Assembly: GCF_900090285.1 (NCBI RefSeq)
Contig: NZ_LT607754.1
Location: 3,181,001-3,245,000 of the forward strand
Length of the DNA stretch: 64,000 nt
DNA from: Micromonospora inositola
GTDB taxonomy: Bacteria; Actinomycetota; Actinomycetes; Mycobacteriales; Micromonosporaceae
Reading direction: 5' to 3'
Shown here: positions 20,854 to 29,832 of the stretch, one piece after another
How positions within the stretch are numbered: the first letter of the stretch is position 1
Layout: each line of letters starts with the position of its first letter
The notes under the pieces: generated by a model
The model's database searches: none
Told to the model about the DNA's origin: nothing
What the model saw: the letters and a program-made list of their open reading frames with translations, nothing else
Made by a program: the position numbers and the translations under genes

Positions 20854-21771
20854 TCACGGTCCGCGCGCCTTGACCAGGGACGCGTAGACCACCAGGTTGT
20901 CGGCGTACCCGGTCTCGCCGCCCACCCATCGGCCACCACAGGTGATCAGGCGCAGGTTGGGACGGCTGAAGTCGCCGAAGATCTCGTCCACCGGCAGCCG
21001 GTCCTTGCCGTACCGCTGCACCGCGGTGACCTCGAAGACGGCCACCGACCGGTCCGCCCGGGTCACCTCTACCTGGTCGCCGTCGTCCAGGCTCTTCAGG
21101 TTGTGGAAGACGGCCGGTCCGGTGGTGGTGTCGACGTGCCCGACGATCACGGCCGGGCCGTACTGCCCGGGGGTCGGCCCCTGGTCGTACCAGCCGGCCT
21201 CACCGGCCTTGCCGACGTCCGGTACGTCGATGCTGCCGTCGGGGGCGATGCCGACCTGGTGCACCGGCGCCCGCAGGTCGATCTTGCCGATCGCGATGTC
21301 GGTCGGCGGGCTCCCCGGCAGCACCGGGAACTTCTTCGGCGGCGGGCGCAGCCCCGCGCTGAGCTGTTCCGGCAGGACGCTGATCCCGGTGACCCGTTCC
21401 ACGCCGAGCATCGCCACGATCAGCACCATCAGCGCCGCGATCACCAGCACCGGGGCGCCCGGTCCGCGCTGTCCGACCGTCCGCCAGTGGCCGGCGCCGG
21501 GCCGGACCGGCACCGGACGGGCGTCCGGGTCGGCGGTGGTCACGCTCGCCGAGAAGGCGTGCGCGGCTGCCCGGGCGAACCGGCGGGACGCCCGGGACAC
21601 CAGCCGGAGCGAGGCACGGAAGCCCTCGCCGGCGCGACCGGTGTCCCGGCTGCGTCTCGTCCGGCCGTCGTCCCGGTTCCGCCTCGTCCGACGGGTGCCC
21701 GGGCGTCGCGTCGACCGGCCCTTGTCCCAGTCGCCCGCCGGCCGTCCGGCTCGGTCACGTGAGCGGGCCAT
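20854..21771 (-). CDS. Class F sortase
   Basis: 305 residues: a very basic cytoplasmic N-terminus (1-95), one membrane segment (VLVIAALMVLIVAML, about 105-122) and an extracytoplasmic sortase beta-barrel. Catalytic residues are visible as His in VIVGHVDT and Cys in LRLITCGG, with Arg nearby. Sortases cleave a C-terminal sorting signal and attach the protein to the cell wall or to another protein. The gene lies 12 bp after a small secreted, C-terminally membrane-anchored protein on the same strand, its likely partner or substrate. Confidence 0.85.
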   Translation of the reverse strand: MARSRDRAGRPAGDWDKGRSTRRPGTRRTRRNRDDGRTRRSRDTGRAGEGFRASLRLVSRASRRFARAAAHAFSASVTTADPDARPVPVRPGAGHWRTVGQRGPGAPVLVIAALMVLIVAMLGVERVTGISVLPEQLSAGLRPPPKKFPVLPGSPPTDIAIGKIDLRAPVHQVGIAPDGSIDVPDVGKAGEAGWYDQGPTPGQYGPAVIVGHVDTTTGPAVFHNLKSLDDGDQVEVTRADRSVAVFEVTAVQRYGKDRLPVDEIFGDFSRPNLRLITCGGRWVGGETGYADNLVVYASLVKARGP

Positions 21772-21783
21772 GGCCGCACCTCG

Positions 21784-22293
21784 TCAGACGCGGGACCCGG
21801 CCCTGCGACGGGCGCTGACGCCGGCCACCACCGCCACCGCGACGAGCCCACCGACCATCAGCAGCGAGCCCGCGCCGTGGCCGGTCGCGGTGCCGCCACC
21901 ACCGGTGGCCGGCCCCTTGCTCGGCTGGGCCATGTTCAGCACGCTGAGCACGGTCGACGCGGTGTTGCCGTTGGAGCAGCGCAGGTCGACCGGGTAGTCA
22001 CCGGGCTGCTTGTTGCCCGGGATGGTCACCGCGCCGGTGAGGAAGCCGTTGTCGGGGCGGAGCATCACCCGTCCGAAGGCGTCCGAGTTCACCTGGGCCT
22101 GCCGGTTGTTGGCGTTGTCGCAGCTGGCCCGGATGCTCACCCGGGTGCCGGCCTGCGCCGGGTTCGGTGTGACCTCGACGAAGGTGTTCTCCCCGGCCCG
22201 GGCCGGCGTGCCGGTCATCAGGATGAACGCCCCGACCAGCGCGAGCACGCTCAGCACGGCCGACAGGGCGCGATGTGACACAAGCCCTCGCAT
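21784..22293 (-). CDS. Secreted protein with C-terminal membrane anchor, possible sortase partner
   Basis: 169 residues: signal peptide (LSVLALVGAFILMTGTPARA, cleavage near residue 33), a beta-rich domain with two Cys (SIRASCDNANN, VDLRCSNGN) likely forming a disulfide, a Gly/Thr-rich spacer (PATGGGGTATGHG), and a terminal hydrophobic helix followed by ARRRAGSRV. This is the architecture of sortase substrates, but no LPXTG or LAXTG is present; the nearest stretch is GPATG. The family is unknown to me. GGGGGG upstream of ATG 22293 supports the start. Confidence 0.7.
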   Translation of the reverse strand: MRGLVSHRALSAVLSVLALVGAFILMTGTPARAGENTFVEVTPNPAQAGTRVSIRASCDNANNRQAQVNSDAFGRVMLRPDNGFLTGAVTIPGNKQPGDYPVDLRCSNGNTASTVLSVLNMAQPSKGPATGGGGTATGHGAGSLLMVGGLVAVAVVAGVSARRRAGSRV

Positions 22294-22380
22294 GATTCCC
22301 CCCTTCCGGTGCGGCGCACCGGAATCCTGCTGATGGGCAGTGGGGCATGCATTCCCGCTGGCCCCGGGGCAAACCCCGGG

Positions 22381-22854
22381 TCAGCGGCGGCGGCCCGGCG
22401 GGGTCGGGCCGGTGGGCGGGGGGAGCGGGGTCAGCGGGTGCCACTCCAGCGGGCTGGAGAGGACCATCGTGCTGGACGGCTGGCCGTACGGGGCGAGGCG
22501 GTCGATGACCCGCTCGAACTCGTCGATCGACCCGGCCGCCACCTTGAGCATGCTGCACGCGTCCCCGGTGATCCGGTGGATCTCCAGGATCTCCGGCCAG
22601 CCCGCCACCTCCGGATCGTGCAGGATGCAGCGCGGGCCGTAGCAGGACATCCGGATCAGCGCGACCACGCTGCGGCCCGCCCGGGTCAGGTCGACGTGCG
22701 CGTGGTAGCCGGTGATCACCCCGGACTCCTCCAGCCGGCGGACCCGCTCGGCCACGGCCGGCGGCGACAGGTGCACCCGCCGGGACAGCTCGCTGAACGA
22801 GAGCCGGGCGTCGGCCTGGAGCTCCCGCAGCAACGCCCAGTCCATGTCGTCCAT
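22381..22854 (-). CDS. Lrp/AsnC family regulator, probable regulator of the kyn operon
   Basis: 157 residues: an N-terminal winged helix-turn-helix (DDMDWALLRELQADARLSFSELSRRVHLSPPAVAERVRRLEESG) and a C-terminal RAM ligand-binding domain (HDPEVAGWPEILEIHRITGDACSMLKV). ATG 22854 with AAGGAAAGG upstream marks the start. It is divergent from kynA, 138 bp away. In Pseudomonas an Lrp/AsnC protein (KynR) responds to kynurenine and controls kyn genes; by position this protein is a good candidate for the same job, which is inference. Confidence 0.88.
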   Translation of the reverse strand: MDDMDWALLRELQADARLSFSELSRRVHLSPPAVAERVRRLEESGVITGYHAHVDLTRAGRSVVALIRMSCYGPRCILHDPEVAGWPEILEIHRITGDACSMLKVAAGSIDEFERVIDRLAPYGQPSSTMVLSSPLEWHPLTPLPPPTGPTPPGRRR

Positions 22855-22992
22855 GCGTGACCTTTCCTTCGTGAACCCGGACCCGATTCCGGTTTCGATG
22901 CGGCAGGTCCGACTACCGTACCGCCGTTGAACAGGCATTCCATTCGCCGATCCACCCGCGGGATCATGTCGCTACCCGGCGTACGGAGGGAG
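22855..22992. promoter_or_regulatory. Divergent control region of the regulator and the kyn operon
   Basis: 138 bp between the Lrp/AsnC start and kynA. It holds a short inverted repeat CCGGA/TCCGG around 22882-22898 and ribosome binding sites GGAGGG (22985-22990) for kynA and AAGGAAAGG for the regulator. A TTGAAC at about 22927 could serve as a -35 element. No firm consensus promoter was found; the location itself argues for autoregulated divergent control. Confidence 0.4.
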
Positions 22993-23901
22993 ATGACAGT
23001 GGAGCAGACGGACCTGCGGTCACCGACGGTGAACGCGGCGGTGCGTCCGGTCACCCCGCAGCAGCGGGCGGCCCGGGCGGCGCGCAACGGCGGCGAACCG
23101 ACGCTGGAGTTCACCGAGCGGGTGCCCTACGACGCGTACGTGCGGGCGAGCACGCTGCACGGCTTGCAGCAGCCGCTGAGCGAGGACCCGGGCGAGATGT
23201 CCTTCCTGATGGTCAGCCAGATCATGGAGCTGTACTTCGGGCTGACCTGCCACGAGCTGCGGCACGCCCAACGGGAGCTGCGGGCGAACCGGGTCTGGGA
23301 CGCGTTGCCGTCGCTGCGCCGCGCCGCCCTGCACCTCGAGGGGCTCAACGCGGCCTGGCAGGGGCTGCGCTGGATGACCCCGGCCGACTTCAACCGGTTC
23401 CGCAACCTGCTCGGCGAGGGCTCCGGCTTCCAGTCGGCGATGTACCGGCAGCTGGAGTTCCTGCTCGGCCTCCGCGACCCGGCGCTGATCCGCCCGTTCC
23501 GCCGGCAGACCGAGGTGTACGCCGAGCTGACCGCCGCTCTCGCCGCGCCGAGCCTCTGGGACGACGTGGTCGCCCTGCTCGCCCGGCGCGGCTTCGACCT
23601 CCCCGCCGAGCTGCTGGACCGGGACGTGGCGGTCGAGCACGAGCCGCACCCGGCCGTCGAGGCGGCCTGGGTGCGGATCTACGCCGACGGCGGCCCGGAC
23701 AACCACCTGCGGCTGCTCGGCGAGGCGCTGACCGAGGTGGCCGAGCGGTTCGGCGACTGGCGCTGGCACCACATCAAGGCGGTGCAGCGCACCATGGGCG
23801 CCAAGGTCGGCAGCGGTGGGTCCGCCGGCCTGGCCTGGCTGCAGCGCAGCATGGCGCGGGTGGTCTTCCCGGAGCTGTGGTCGGCCCGGACGGCGATGTG
23901 A
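22993..23901 (+). CDS. kynA: Tryptophan 2,3-dioxygenase
   Basis: 302 residues with the all-helical TDO signature: FTERVPYDAYVRASTLHGLQ, FLMVSQIMELYFGLTCHELR, and the haem-ligand region WRWHHIKAVQRTMG followed by KVGSGGSAGLAWLQR. It opens the indole ring of L-tryptophan with O2 to give N-formylkynurenine. ATG 22993 follows a strong GGAGGG. It is the first gene of the operon and lies 11 bp ahead of kynU. An extra ~35 residues at the N-terminus are low in complexity. Confidence 0.95.
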   Translation: MTVEQTDLRSPTVNAAVRPVTPQQRAARAARNGGEPTLEFTERVPYDAYVRASTLHGLQQPLSEDPGEMSFLMVSQIMELYFGLTCHELRHAQRELRANRVWDALPSLRRAALHLEGLNAAWQGLRWMTPADFNRFRNLLGEGSGFQSAMYRQLEFLLGLRDPALIRPFRRQTEVYAELTAALAAPSLWDDVVALLARRGFDLPAELLDRDVAVEHEPHPAVEAAWVRIYADGGPDNHLRLLGEALTEVAERFGDWRWHHIKAVQRTMGAKVGSGGSAGLAWLQRSMARVVFPELWSARTAM

Positions 23902-23912
23902 GCGGGGAGAGG

Positions 23913-25187
23913 ATGAGCAACACCGAAGAAGAGGCGCGCGCACTCGACGCCGCCGACCCGGGGCACCGGCACCTGTTCCACGTGCCGCCGGCCGAGGGCG
24001 GGCGCTACCCCGAGGTGGCGTACCTGGCCGGCAACTCGCTCGGCCTGCAGCCCCGGGCCACCCGGGACGAGCTGCTGGCCGACCTGGCGGCGTGGAGCCG
24101 GTTCGGGGTGGAGGGGCACCTGGAGGCGGAACGGCCCTGGCTGCCGTACCACGAGCTGTTGACGGCACCCGCCGCGCGACTGGTCGGCGCCCGGCCCGCG
24201 GAGACCGTGGTGATGAACTCCCTCACGGTCAACCTGCACCTGCTGATGGTGAGCTTCTACCGGCCGGCGGGGGAGCGGACCCGGATCGTCATCGAGGACA
24301 GCGCCTTCCCGTCGGACAGCTACGCGGTCCGCAGCCAGGCCCGCTTCCACGGCCTCGACCCGGACGCCACCGTGGTCCGGCTCCGGCCGCGGGCCGGCGA
24401 GGACACCCTGCGCACCGAGGACGTGACCGCTTTCCTGGCGGCCGAGGGGCACACCGTGGCGCTGGTGCTGCTCGGCGGGGTGAACTACCTGACCGGCGAG
24501 CTGATGGACATCCCGGCGATCACCGCCGCCGGCCGGGCCGCCGGGGCGGTCGTCGGCTGGGACCTCGCGCACGCGGCCGGCAACGTGCCGCTGGCGCTGC
24601 ACGACTGGGACGTCGACTTCGCCGCCTGGTGCTCGTACAAGTACCTCAACTCCGGCCCGGGGGCCCTGGCGGGCGTCTTCGTCCACGAGCGGCATCTCGG
24701 CGACCCCGACCTGCCGCGCTTCGAGGGCTGGTGGAGCACCGAGGCGACCACCCGGTTCGAGATGACCCCGGTCTCCCGGCCGCCGGCCACCGTCGAGGCG
24801 TGGCAGATCTCCAACCCGCCGATCTTCGCGATGGGGCCGGTCCGCACCTCGCTGGAACTCTTCGACGCCGTCGGCATGCCGGCGCTGCGGGAGCGCAGCC
24901 TGCGCCTCACCGGGTGGCTGGAGCGGCTGCTCGACGAGGTGACCGCCGACCGGCCGCTGACCGTGGTCACCCCGCGCGACCCGGCCCGCCGCGGCTGCCA
25001 GCTCTCCGTGCGGATCGGCACGGGTAGCGCCAACGAGCTGACCAAGCGGCTGCGGCACGAGCACGGCGTGATCGCTGACGCCCGGGAACCGGACATCGTC
25101 CGGTTCGCCCCGGTGCCGCTCTACTCGACGTACCACGACTGCTGGCGGGTCGCCGACGCGCTGGCCGCGACGGTGGAGAACTCATGA
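23913..25187 (+). CDS. kynU: Kynureninase
   Basis: 424 residues, fold-type I PLP enzyme: YLAGNSLGLQPRATRD, VVMNSLTVNLHLLMVSFYRP, VGWDLAHAAGNVPLALHDW, and the PLP-lysine region AWCSYKYLNSGPG. It cleaves kynurenine or 3-hydroxykynurenine to (3-hydroxy)anthranilate and alanine. In this operon, with kmo downstream, 3-hydroxykynurenine is the expected substrate. ATG 23913 has GGGGAGAGG upstream; the stop overlaps kmo (ATGA). Confidence 0.95.
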   Translation: MSNTEEEARALDAADPGHRHLFHVPPAEGGRYPEVAYLAGNSLGLQPRATRDELLADLAAWSRFGVEGHLEAERPWLPYHELLTAPAARLVGARPAETVVMNSLTVNLHLLMVSFYRPAGERTRIVIEDSAFPSDSYAVRSQARFHGLDPDATVVRLRPRAGEDTLRTEDVTAFLAAEGHTVALVLLGGVNYLTGELMDIPAITAAGRAAGAVVGWDLAHAAGNVPLALHDWDVDFAAWCSYKYLNSGPGALAGVFVHERHLGDPDLPRFEGWWSTEATTRFEMTPVSRPPATVEAWQISNPPIFAMGPVRTSLELFDAVGMPALRERSLRLTGWLERLLDEVTADRPLTVVTPRDPARRGCQLSVRIGTGSANELTKRLRHEHGVIADAREPDIVRFAPVPLYSTYHDCWRVADALAATVENS

Positions 25188-26515
25188 GCACGGAACGCGA
25201 CGAGATCGCGGTGGTCGGGGCCGGGCTGGCCGGCTGCCTGCTGGCCTGCTTCCTGGCCCGACGCGGCTATCCGGTGGCGCTCTACGAGCGGCGGCCGGAC
25301 CCGCGTACCGGCACGGTCGAGCGGGGTCGCTCGATCAACCTGGCGCTGTCGGAGCGCGGCCTCGACGCGCTGCGCCGGATCGGGCTGGACGGGCAGGTGA
25401 TGGCGGACGCGTTGCCGATGCGCGGCCGGATGATCCACCCGGTGGAGGGGGAGGCGCAGTTCCAGTCGTACAGCGTCTCCGGCGACCGGGCGATCAACTC
25501 GATCAGCCGGGGCGCGCTGAACAACGCCCTGCTCACCGCCGCCGCCGCGCTGCCCGGGGTGCGGATCGCCTTCGACCACCGGCTGGTCGGCCTCGACCCG
25601 GCCAGCGGCGAGATGACCTTCGAGACCCCGCAGGGCAAGGTCACCACCGCCGCGGCGGTCGTCCTGGGCGCCGACGGCGCCGGCTCCGCGGTGCGCGGGC
25701 AGCTCCTCGGGTACGGGGTGCTGACCGAGAGCCTGGACTTCCTCGACTACGGCTACAAGGAACTCACCATCCCGCCGCTCGGCGGCGACTTCGCCCTGGA
25801 CCCGGGGGCGCTGCACATCTGGCCGCGCGGCACCTCGATGATGATCGCGCTGCCCAACCCGGACCGGTCGTTCACCTGCACGCTCTTCTGGCCCACCCAC
25901 GGCACCGCGAGCTTCGCCTCGCTGGGCAGCCCGGCCGCGATCGAGCGGCACTTCGCGAAGCACTACCCGGACCTGGTCCCGCTCGCCCCGAACCTGGTCG
26001 ACGACTACCAGCACAACCCGGTCGGCGTGCTCGGCACGGTCCGCTGCACCCCCTGGCAGGTGGACGGGAAGGTGGGGCTGGTCGGCGACGCGGCGCACGC
26101 CATCGTGCCGTTCTACGGCCAGGGCGCGAACTGCGCGTTCGAGGACGTGGTGGAGCTGGACCGCTGCCTCGACGAGTGCGGCGACGAGTGGTCCGCCGCG
26201 CTGCCGCTGTTCCAGCAGCGCCGGCAGGAGAACGCGGAGGCGATCGCCCGGATGGCGCTGGCCAACTTCGTGGAGATGCGGGACAAGGTCGCCTCGCCGG
26301 TCTTCCAGACCCGCAAGCGTGTCGAACACGCACTGGAACGGGCCCTGCCCGGCCGGTACGTTTCGCAGTACGAGCTGGTCTCCTTCTCCACCACTCCGTA
26401 CGCCCAGGTGCGCCGCCGGGTGCGCCGGCAGTACCAGGTGGTGGGGGCGGTGGCGGCCGGCGCGGTGGCGCTGCTGGCCGGCGGGCTGGCCGCGATCGGT
26501 CGAGGGAGGCGCTGA
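25184..26515 (+). CDS. kmo: Kynurenine 3-monooxygenase
   Basis: 443-residue group A flavin monooxygenase: FAD-binding VVGAGLAGCLLACFLARRG near the N-terminus, GADGAGSAVRGQL in the middle and GDAAHAIVPFYGQGANCAFE. It uses NADPH and O2 to hydroxylate kynurenine to 3-hydroxykynurenine. The C-terminal 25 residues (VVGAVAAGAVALLAGGLAAI then GRGRR) form a predicted membrane segment, a feature better known from eukaryotic KMO. Coupled to kynU (ATGA at 25184) and to the next gene (TGATG). Confidence 0.93.
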   Translation: MSTERDEIAVVGAGLAGCLLACFLARRGYPVALYERRPDPRTGTVERGRSINLALSERGLDALRRIGLDGQVMADALPMRGRMIHPVEGEAQFQSYSVSGDRAINSISRGALNNALLTAAAALPGVRIAFDHRLVGLDPASGEMTFETPQGKVTTAAAVVLGADGAGSAVRGQLLGYGVLTESLDFLDYGYKELTIPPLGGDFALDPGALHIWPRGTSMMIALPNPDRSFTCTLFWPTHGTASFASLGSPAAIERHFAKHYPDLVPLAPNLVDDYQHNPVGVLGTVRCTPWQVDGKVGLVGDAAHAIVPFYGQGANCAFEDVVELDRCLDECGDEWSAALPLFQQRRQENAEAIARMALANFVEMRDKVASPVFQTRKRVEHALERALPGRYVSQYELVSFSTTPYAQVRRRVRRQYQVVGAVAAGAVALLAGGLAAIGRGRR

Positions 26516-28020
26516 TGACGCTCTGGGATCCCCGGCTGATGGCCGGGCACGCACCGCACGGGCCGGGCCTGCTGCGCAACTTCGTCGGCGGTGAGTTCGT
26601 CGCCGCCGGACGTCGCTTCACCAAGCGCAGCCCGGTCACCGGCGAGCCGGTCTTCGAGGTGGCCGAGGCGGACGCCGCCACCGTGGACGACGCGGTGGCC
26701 GCCGCCCGGGCGGCGCTGCGCGGGCCGTGGGGCCGGATGGGGGAGCGGGAGCGCGCCGAGGTGCTGCGCCGGGTCGCCGACGAGCTGGAACGCCGCTTCG
26801 ACGACCTGGTCGCCGCCGAGGTCGCCGACACCGGCAAGGCCATCTCGCAGGCCCGTACGTTGGACATCCCGCGCGGCGCGGCGAACTTCCGGGCGTTCGC
26901 CGAGATCGTGGCGACCGCGCCGACCGAGTCGTTCACCACGGTCACCCCGACCGGCGGCCGGGCGCTCAACTACGCGGTCCGCAAGCCGGTCGGCGTGGTC
27001 GCGATCATCGTGCCCTGGAACCTGCCGCTGCTGCTGCTCACCTGGAAGGTCGCCCCGGCGCTGGCCTGCGGCAACGCCGTGGTGGTCAAGCCCAGCGAGG
27101 AGACCCCGGCCTCGGCGACGCTGCTGGCCGAGGTGATGGCCGCCGCCGGCGTACCGGCGGGGGTGTTCAACCTGGTGCACGGCTTCGGCCCGGACTCGGC
27201 CGGGGAGTTCCTCACCCGGCACCCCGGCGTCGACGCGATCACCTTCACCGGGGAGTCCGCCACCGGCAGCGCCATCATGCGCGCCGCCGCCGACGGGGTG
27301 AAGGCGGTCAGCTTCGAGCTGGGCGGCAAGAACGCCGGGCTGGTCTTCGCCGACGCCGACCTGGACGCGGCGGTGGCCGGCTCGGTCCGGTCCAGCTTCA
27401 CCAACGGCGGTCAGGTCTGCCTCTGCACCGAGCGGATCTACGTGCAGCGCCCGGTCTTCGAGGAGTTCACCGCGCGGCTGGCCAAGCGGGCCGACGAGCT
27501 GGCGTACGGCTGGCCGGCCGACGAGGCCACGGTCAACATGCCGCTGATCTCGCACGCCCACCGGGACAAGGTGCTCGGCCACTACGAGCTGGCCCGCGCC
27601 GAGGGCGCCGAGGTGCTGGCCGGCGGCGGGGTGCCCGGCTTCGGTGACGCCCGCGACGGCGGCGCGTACGTGCAGCCGACCGTGCTCACCGGGCTGGGCC
27701 CGGACGCTCGGACGAACCGGGAGGAGATCTTCGGCCCGGTCGTGCACGTCGCGCCCTTCGACACCGAGGACGAGGCGTACGCCCTGGCCAACGGCACCGA
27801 GTACGGCCTGGCCGCGACGGTGTGGACCCGGGACGTGGGCCGGGCGCACCGGGCGGGCGCCCGGCTGGACGCCGGCATCGTCTGGGTGAACACCTGGTTC
27901 CTGCGGGACCTGCGTACCCCGTTCGGCGGGGTGAAGGCCTCCGGCATCGGCCGGGAGGGCGGAGTGCACTCGCTCGACTTCTACTCCGAACTCACCAACG
28001 TCTGCGTGGACTTGTCATGA
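26515..28020 (+). CDS. nbaE: 2-aminomuconic 6-semialdehyde dehydrogenase
   Basis: 501-residue NAD-dependent aldehyde dehydrogenase with IIVPWNLPLLLLTWKVAPAL, catalytic Glu in FELGGKNAG and catalytic Cys in FTNGGQVCLCTER. The last part (TPFGGVKASGIGREGG) is typical of the hydroxymuconic/aminomuconic semialdehyde subgroup. In this operon it should oxidise 2-aminomuconate semialdehyde to 2-aminomuconate. It shares one base with the kmo stop, with GGGAGG at 26504-26509 as ribosome binding site. The nba name follows gene content and order, not a database match. Confidence 0.88.
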   Translation: MTLWDPRLMAGHAPHGPGLLRNFVGGEFVAAGRRFTKRSPVTGEPVFEVAEADAATVDDAVAAARAALRGPWGRMGERERAEVLRRVADELERRFDDLVAAEVADTGKAISQARTLDIPRGAANFRAFAEIVATAPTESFTTVTPTGGRALNYAVRKPVGVVAIIVPWNLPLLLLTWKVAPALACGNAVVVKPSEETPASATLLAEVMAAAGVPAGVFNLVHGFGPDSAGEFLTRHPGVDAITFTGESATGSAIMRAAADGVKAVSFELGGKNAGLVFADADLDAAVAGSVRSSFTNGGQVCLCTERIYVQRPVFEEFTARLAKRADELAYGWPADEATVNMPLISHAHRDKVLGHYELARAEGAEVLAGGGVPGFGDARDGGAYVQPTVLTGLGPDARTNREEIFGPVVHVAPFDTEDEAYALANGTEYGLAATVWTRDVGRAHRAGARLDAGIVWVNTWFLRDLRTPFGGVKASGIGREGGVHSLDFYSELTNVCVDLS

Positions 28021-28052
28021 GCGAGCGCAGCGAACGAAGCGTCAGGCGGAGC
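28017..28052. repeat. GAGCG-type repeat at the nbaE/nbaH junction
   Basis: ATGAGCGAGCGCAGCGAACG begins in the nbaE stop codon (28018-28020) and runs to the nbaH ATG at 28053. The ATG at 28017 is in frame with nbaH, so the repeat could be read as a 12-residue Ser/Arg-rich leader (MSERSERSVRRS). This resembles the repeats at 7480, 28847 and 30899. Confidence 0.5.
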
Positions 28053-28850
28053 ATGAGCGATATCGAGTCGGCGGCGCGGGAACTCACCGCGGCCCGGGAG
28101 AGCGGGAAGCCCTGCCCGCCGCTGCGTGGCCGGCTGCTGCCCGATGGGGACGTCGAGTCGGCGTACCAGGTGCAGCAGCGCCAGGCCCAGGCCCGGTGGG
28201 ACCGGGGCGAGCGCCGGGTGGGCGCGAAGATCGGGCTGACCTCCCGCGCGGTGCAGGAGAACTTCGGCGTCTACCAGCCGGACTTCGGCGTGCTGACCGA
28301 CGTCATGGCGGTCGGCGACGGCGTCGAGGTGGCGATCGACCGGCTGCTCCAGCCCCGGGTGGAGGCGGAGATCGCCTTCGTGCTCGGCGCGGACCTGACC
28401 GAGGAGCGGCTCACCACCGTCGACCTGATCCGGGCCGTCGACCACGTGCTGCCGGCCATCGAGATCGTCGACTCGCGGATCGCCGGCTGGGACATCTCCA
28501 TCGTGGACACGGTGGCGGACAACGCCTCCAGCGGGCTCTTCGTGCTCGGCACCACGCCGCGCCGGCTCGCCGACGTGGACCTGCGGCTGTGCGGGATGGT
28601 CCTGGAACACGCCGGGGAGCCGGTCTCGGTCGGCGCCGGGGCGGCCTGCCTGGGCAATCCGCTGCACGCGCTGGAGTGGCTGGCCGGCACCATGGCCCGC
28701 GCCGGTGACCCGCTCCGCGCCGGCGACGTGGTGCTCTCCGGGGCGCTCGGCCCGATGGTCCCGGTGACGCCCGGCGCGGCGTACGAGGCGCGGATCTCCG
28801 GGCTCGGCTCGGTGCGGACCTGTTTCTCATTGTCTGGGGAGGCGGCGTGA
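28053..28850 (+). CDS. nbaH: 2-oxopent-4-enoate (2-keto-4-pentenoate) hydratase
   Basis: 265 residues of the fumarylacetoacetate hydrolase-like hydratase/decarboxylase family: RRVGAKIGLTSRAVQENFGV, LLQPRVEAEIAFVLGADL, DHVLPAIEIVDSRIAGWDI and TVADNASSGLFVLG. Metal ligands are expected in the VEAEIAF/EIVDSR region. It hydrates 2-oxopent-4-enoate to 4-hydroxy-2-oxovalerate. ATG 28053 was preferred over the overlapping ATG 28017 because the extra residues come from the repeat. It is paralogous to nbaG, four genes on. Confidence 0.88.
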   Translation: MSDIESAARELTAARESGKPCPPLRGRLLPDGDVESAYQVQQRQAQARWDRGERRVGAKIGLTSRAVQENFGVYQPDFGVLTDVMAVGDGVEVAIDRLLQPRVEAEIAFVLGADLTEERLTTVDLIRAVDHVLPAIEIVDSRIAGWDISIVDTVADNASSGLFVLGTTPRRLADVDLRLCGMVLEHAGEPVSVGAGAACLGNPLHALEWLAGTMARAGDPLRAGDVVLSGALGPMVPVTPGAAYEARISGLGSVRTCFSLSGEAA

Positions 28851-28891
28851 GCGCGGGGAGTGAGCTTGCGAGCCCCGCAGTCGCGAACGAA
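28847..28891. repeat. Stop-overlapping intergenic repeat, copy between nbaH and nbaJ
   Basis: Begins GTGAGCGCGGGGAGTGAGC, so the nbaH TGA (28848-28850) is inside it, and ends TGCGAGCCCCGCAGTCGCG-AACGAAG. GCGGGG and CCCCGC can pair, giving a hairpin. Nearly the same sequence is found at 30899-30950. Confidence 0.65.
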
Positions 28892-28902
28892 GGGGACTCA
28901 GC

Positions 28903-29832
28903 GTGACTGTCGGGGTGGCGGTGATCGGGTCAGGCAACATCGGTACCGATCTGATGATCAAGGTGCTCCGGCTGTCGGAGTCGCTGCGGATGGTGGCGAT
29001 GGCCGGCATCGACCCGGACTCCGACGGGCTGGCCCGGGCCCGGCGGCTCGGCGTGGCCACCACCGCCGAGGGCGTGGACGGCCTGGTGGCACTGCCCGAG
29101 TTCGCGGACGTCGAGCTGGTCTTCGACGCCACCTCGGCCGGCGCGCACCGGCACAACGACGCAGTGCTCCGGGCCCACGGCCGGACCGTGGTGGACCTGA
29201 CCCCGGCGGCCATCGGCCCGTACGTGGTGCCGCCGGTAAACCTCGACGAGCACCTGCATGAGACCAACGTGAACATGGTGACCTGCGGCGGGCAGGCGAC
29301 CGTGCCGATCGTCGCCGCCGTCGGCCGGGTCACCCCGGTCGCGTACGGGGAGATCGTCGCGTCGATCGCCTCGAAGTCGGCCGGCCCCGGCACCCGGGCC
29401 AACATCGACGAGTTCACCGAGACCACCGCCCGCGCCATCGAGGTCGTCGGCGGGGCGGAACGCGGCAAGGCGATCATCGTGCTGAACCCGGCCGACCCGC
29501 CGCTGCTGATGCGGGACACGGTCTACTGCCTCTGCCCGGACGCCGACGCCGACCGGGCGGCCGTCGCGGCCTCCGTCGCGGACATGGTGGCCACGGTGCA
29601 GGACTACGTCCCCGGCTACCGGCTCAAGCAGGACGTGCAGTTCGACCGGGTGGACGCGTACGTGCCGTCGCTGGGGCGGCACCTCACCGGACTCCAGGTC
29701 TCGGTCTTCCTGGAGGTCTCCGGGGCCGGCCACTACCTGCCCGCGTACGCCGGGAACCTGGACATCATGACCTCGGCCGCGCTGCGCACCGCGGAGCGGC
29801 TGGTCGCGCTGCGGGAGGTAGCCACCCGATGA
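28903..29832 (+). CDS. nbaJ: Acetaldehyde dehydrogenase (acylating)
   Basis: 309 residues of the DmpF/MhpF family: N-terminal NAD-binding [36 protein letters not shown], and the catalytic Cys in [16 protein letters not shown]. It converts acetaldehyde, NAD and CoA to acetyl-CoA. In this family it forms a channelling complex with the aldolase encoded next. GTG 28903 gives the conserved N-terminus. Its stop overlaps nbaI (ATGA). Confidence 0.95.
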   Translation: MTVGVAVIGSGNIGTDLMIKVLRLSESLRMVAMAGIDPDSDGLARARRLGVATTAEGVDGLVALPEFADVELVFDATSAGAHRHNDAVLRAHGRTVVDLTPAAIGPYVVPPVNLDEHLHETNVNMVTCGGQATVPIVAAVGRVTPVAYGEIVASIASKSAGPGTRANIDEFTETTARAIEVVGGAERGKAIIVLNPADPPLLMRDTVYCLCPDADADRAAVAASVADMVATVQDYVPGYRLKQDVQFDRVDAYVPSLGRHLTGLQVSVFLEVSGAGHYLPAYAGNLDIMTSAALRTAERLVALREVATR

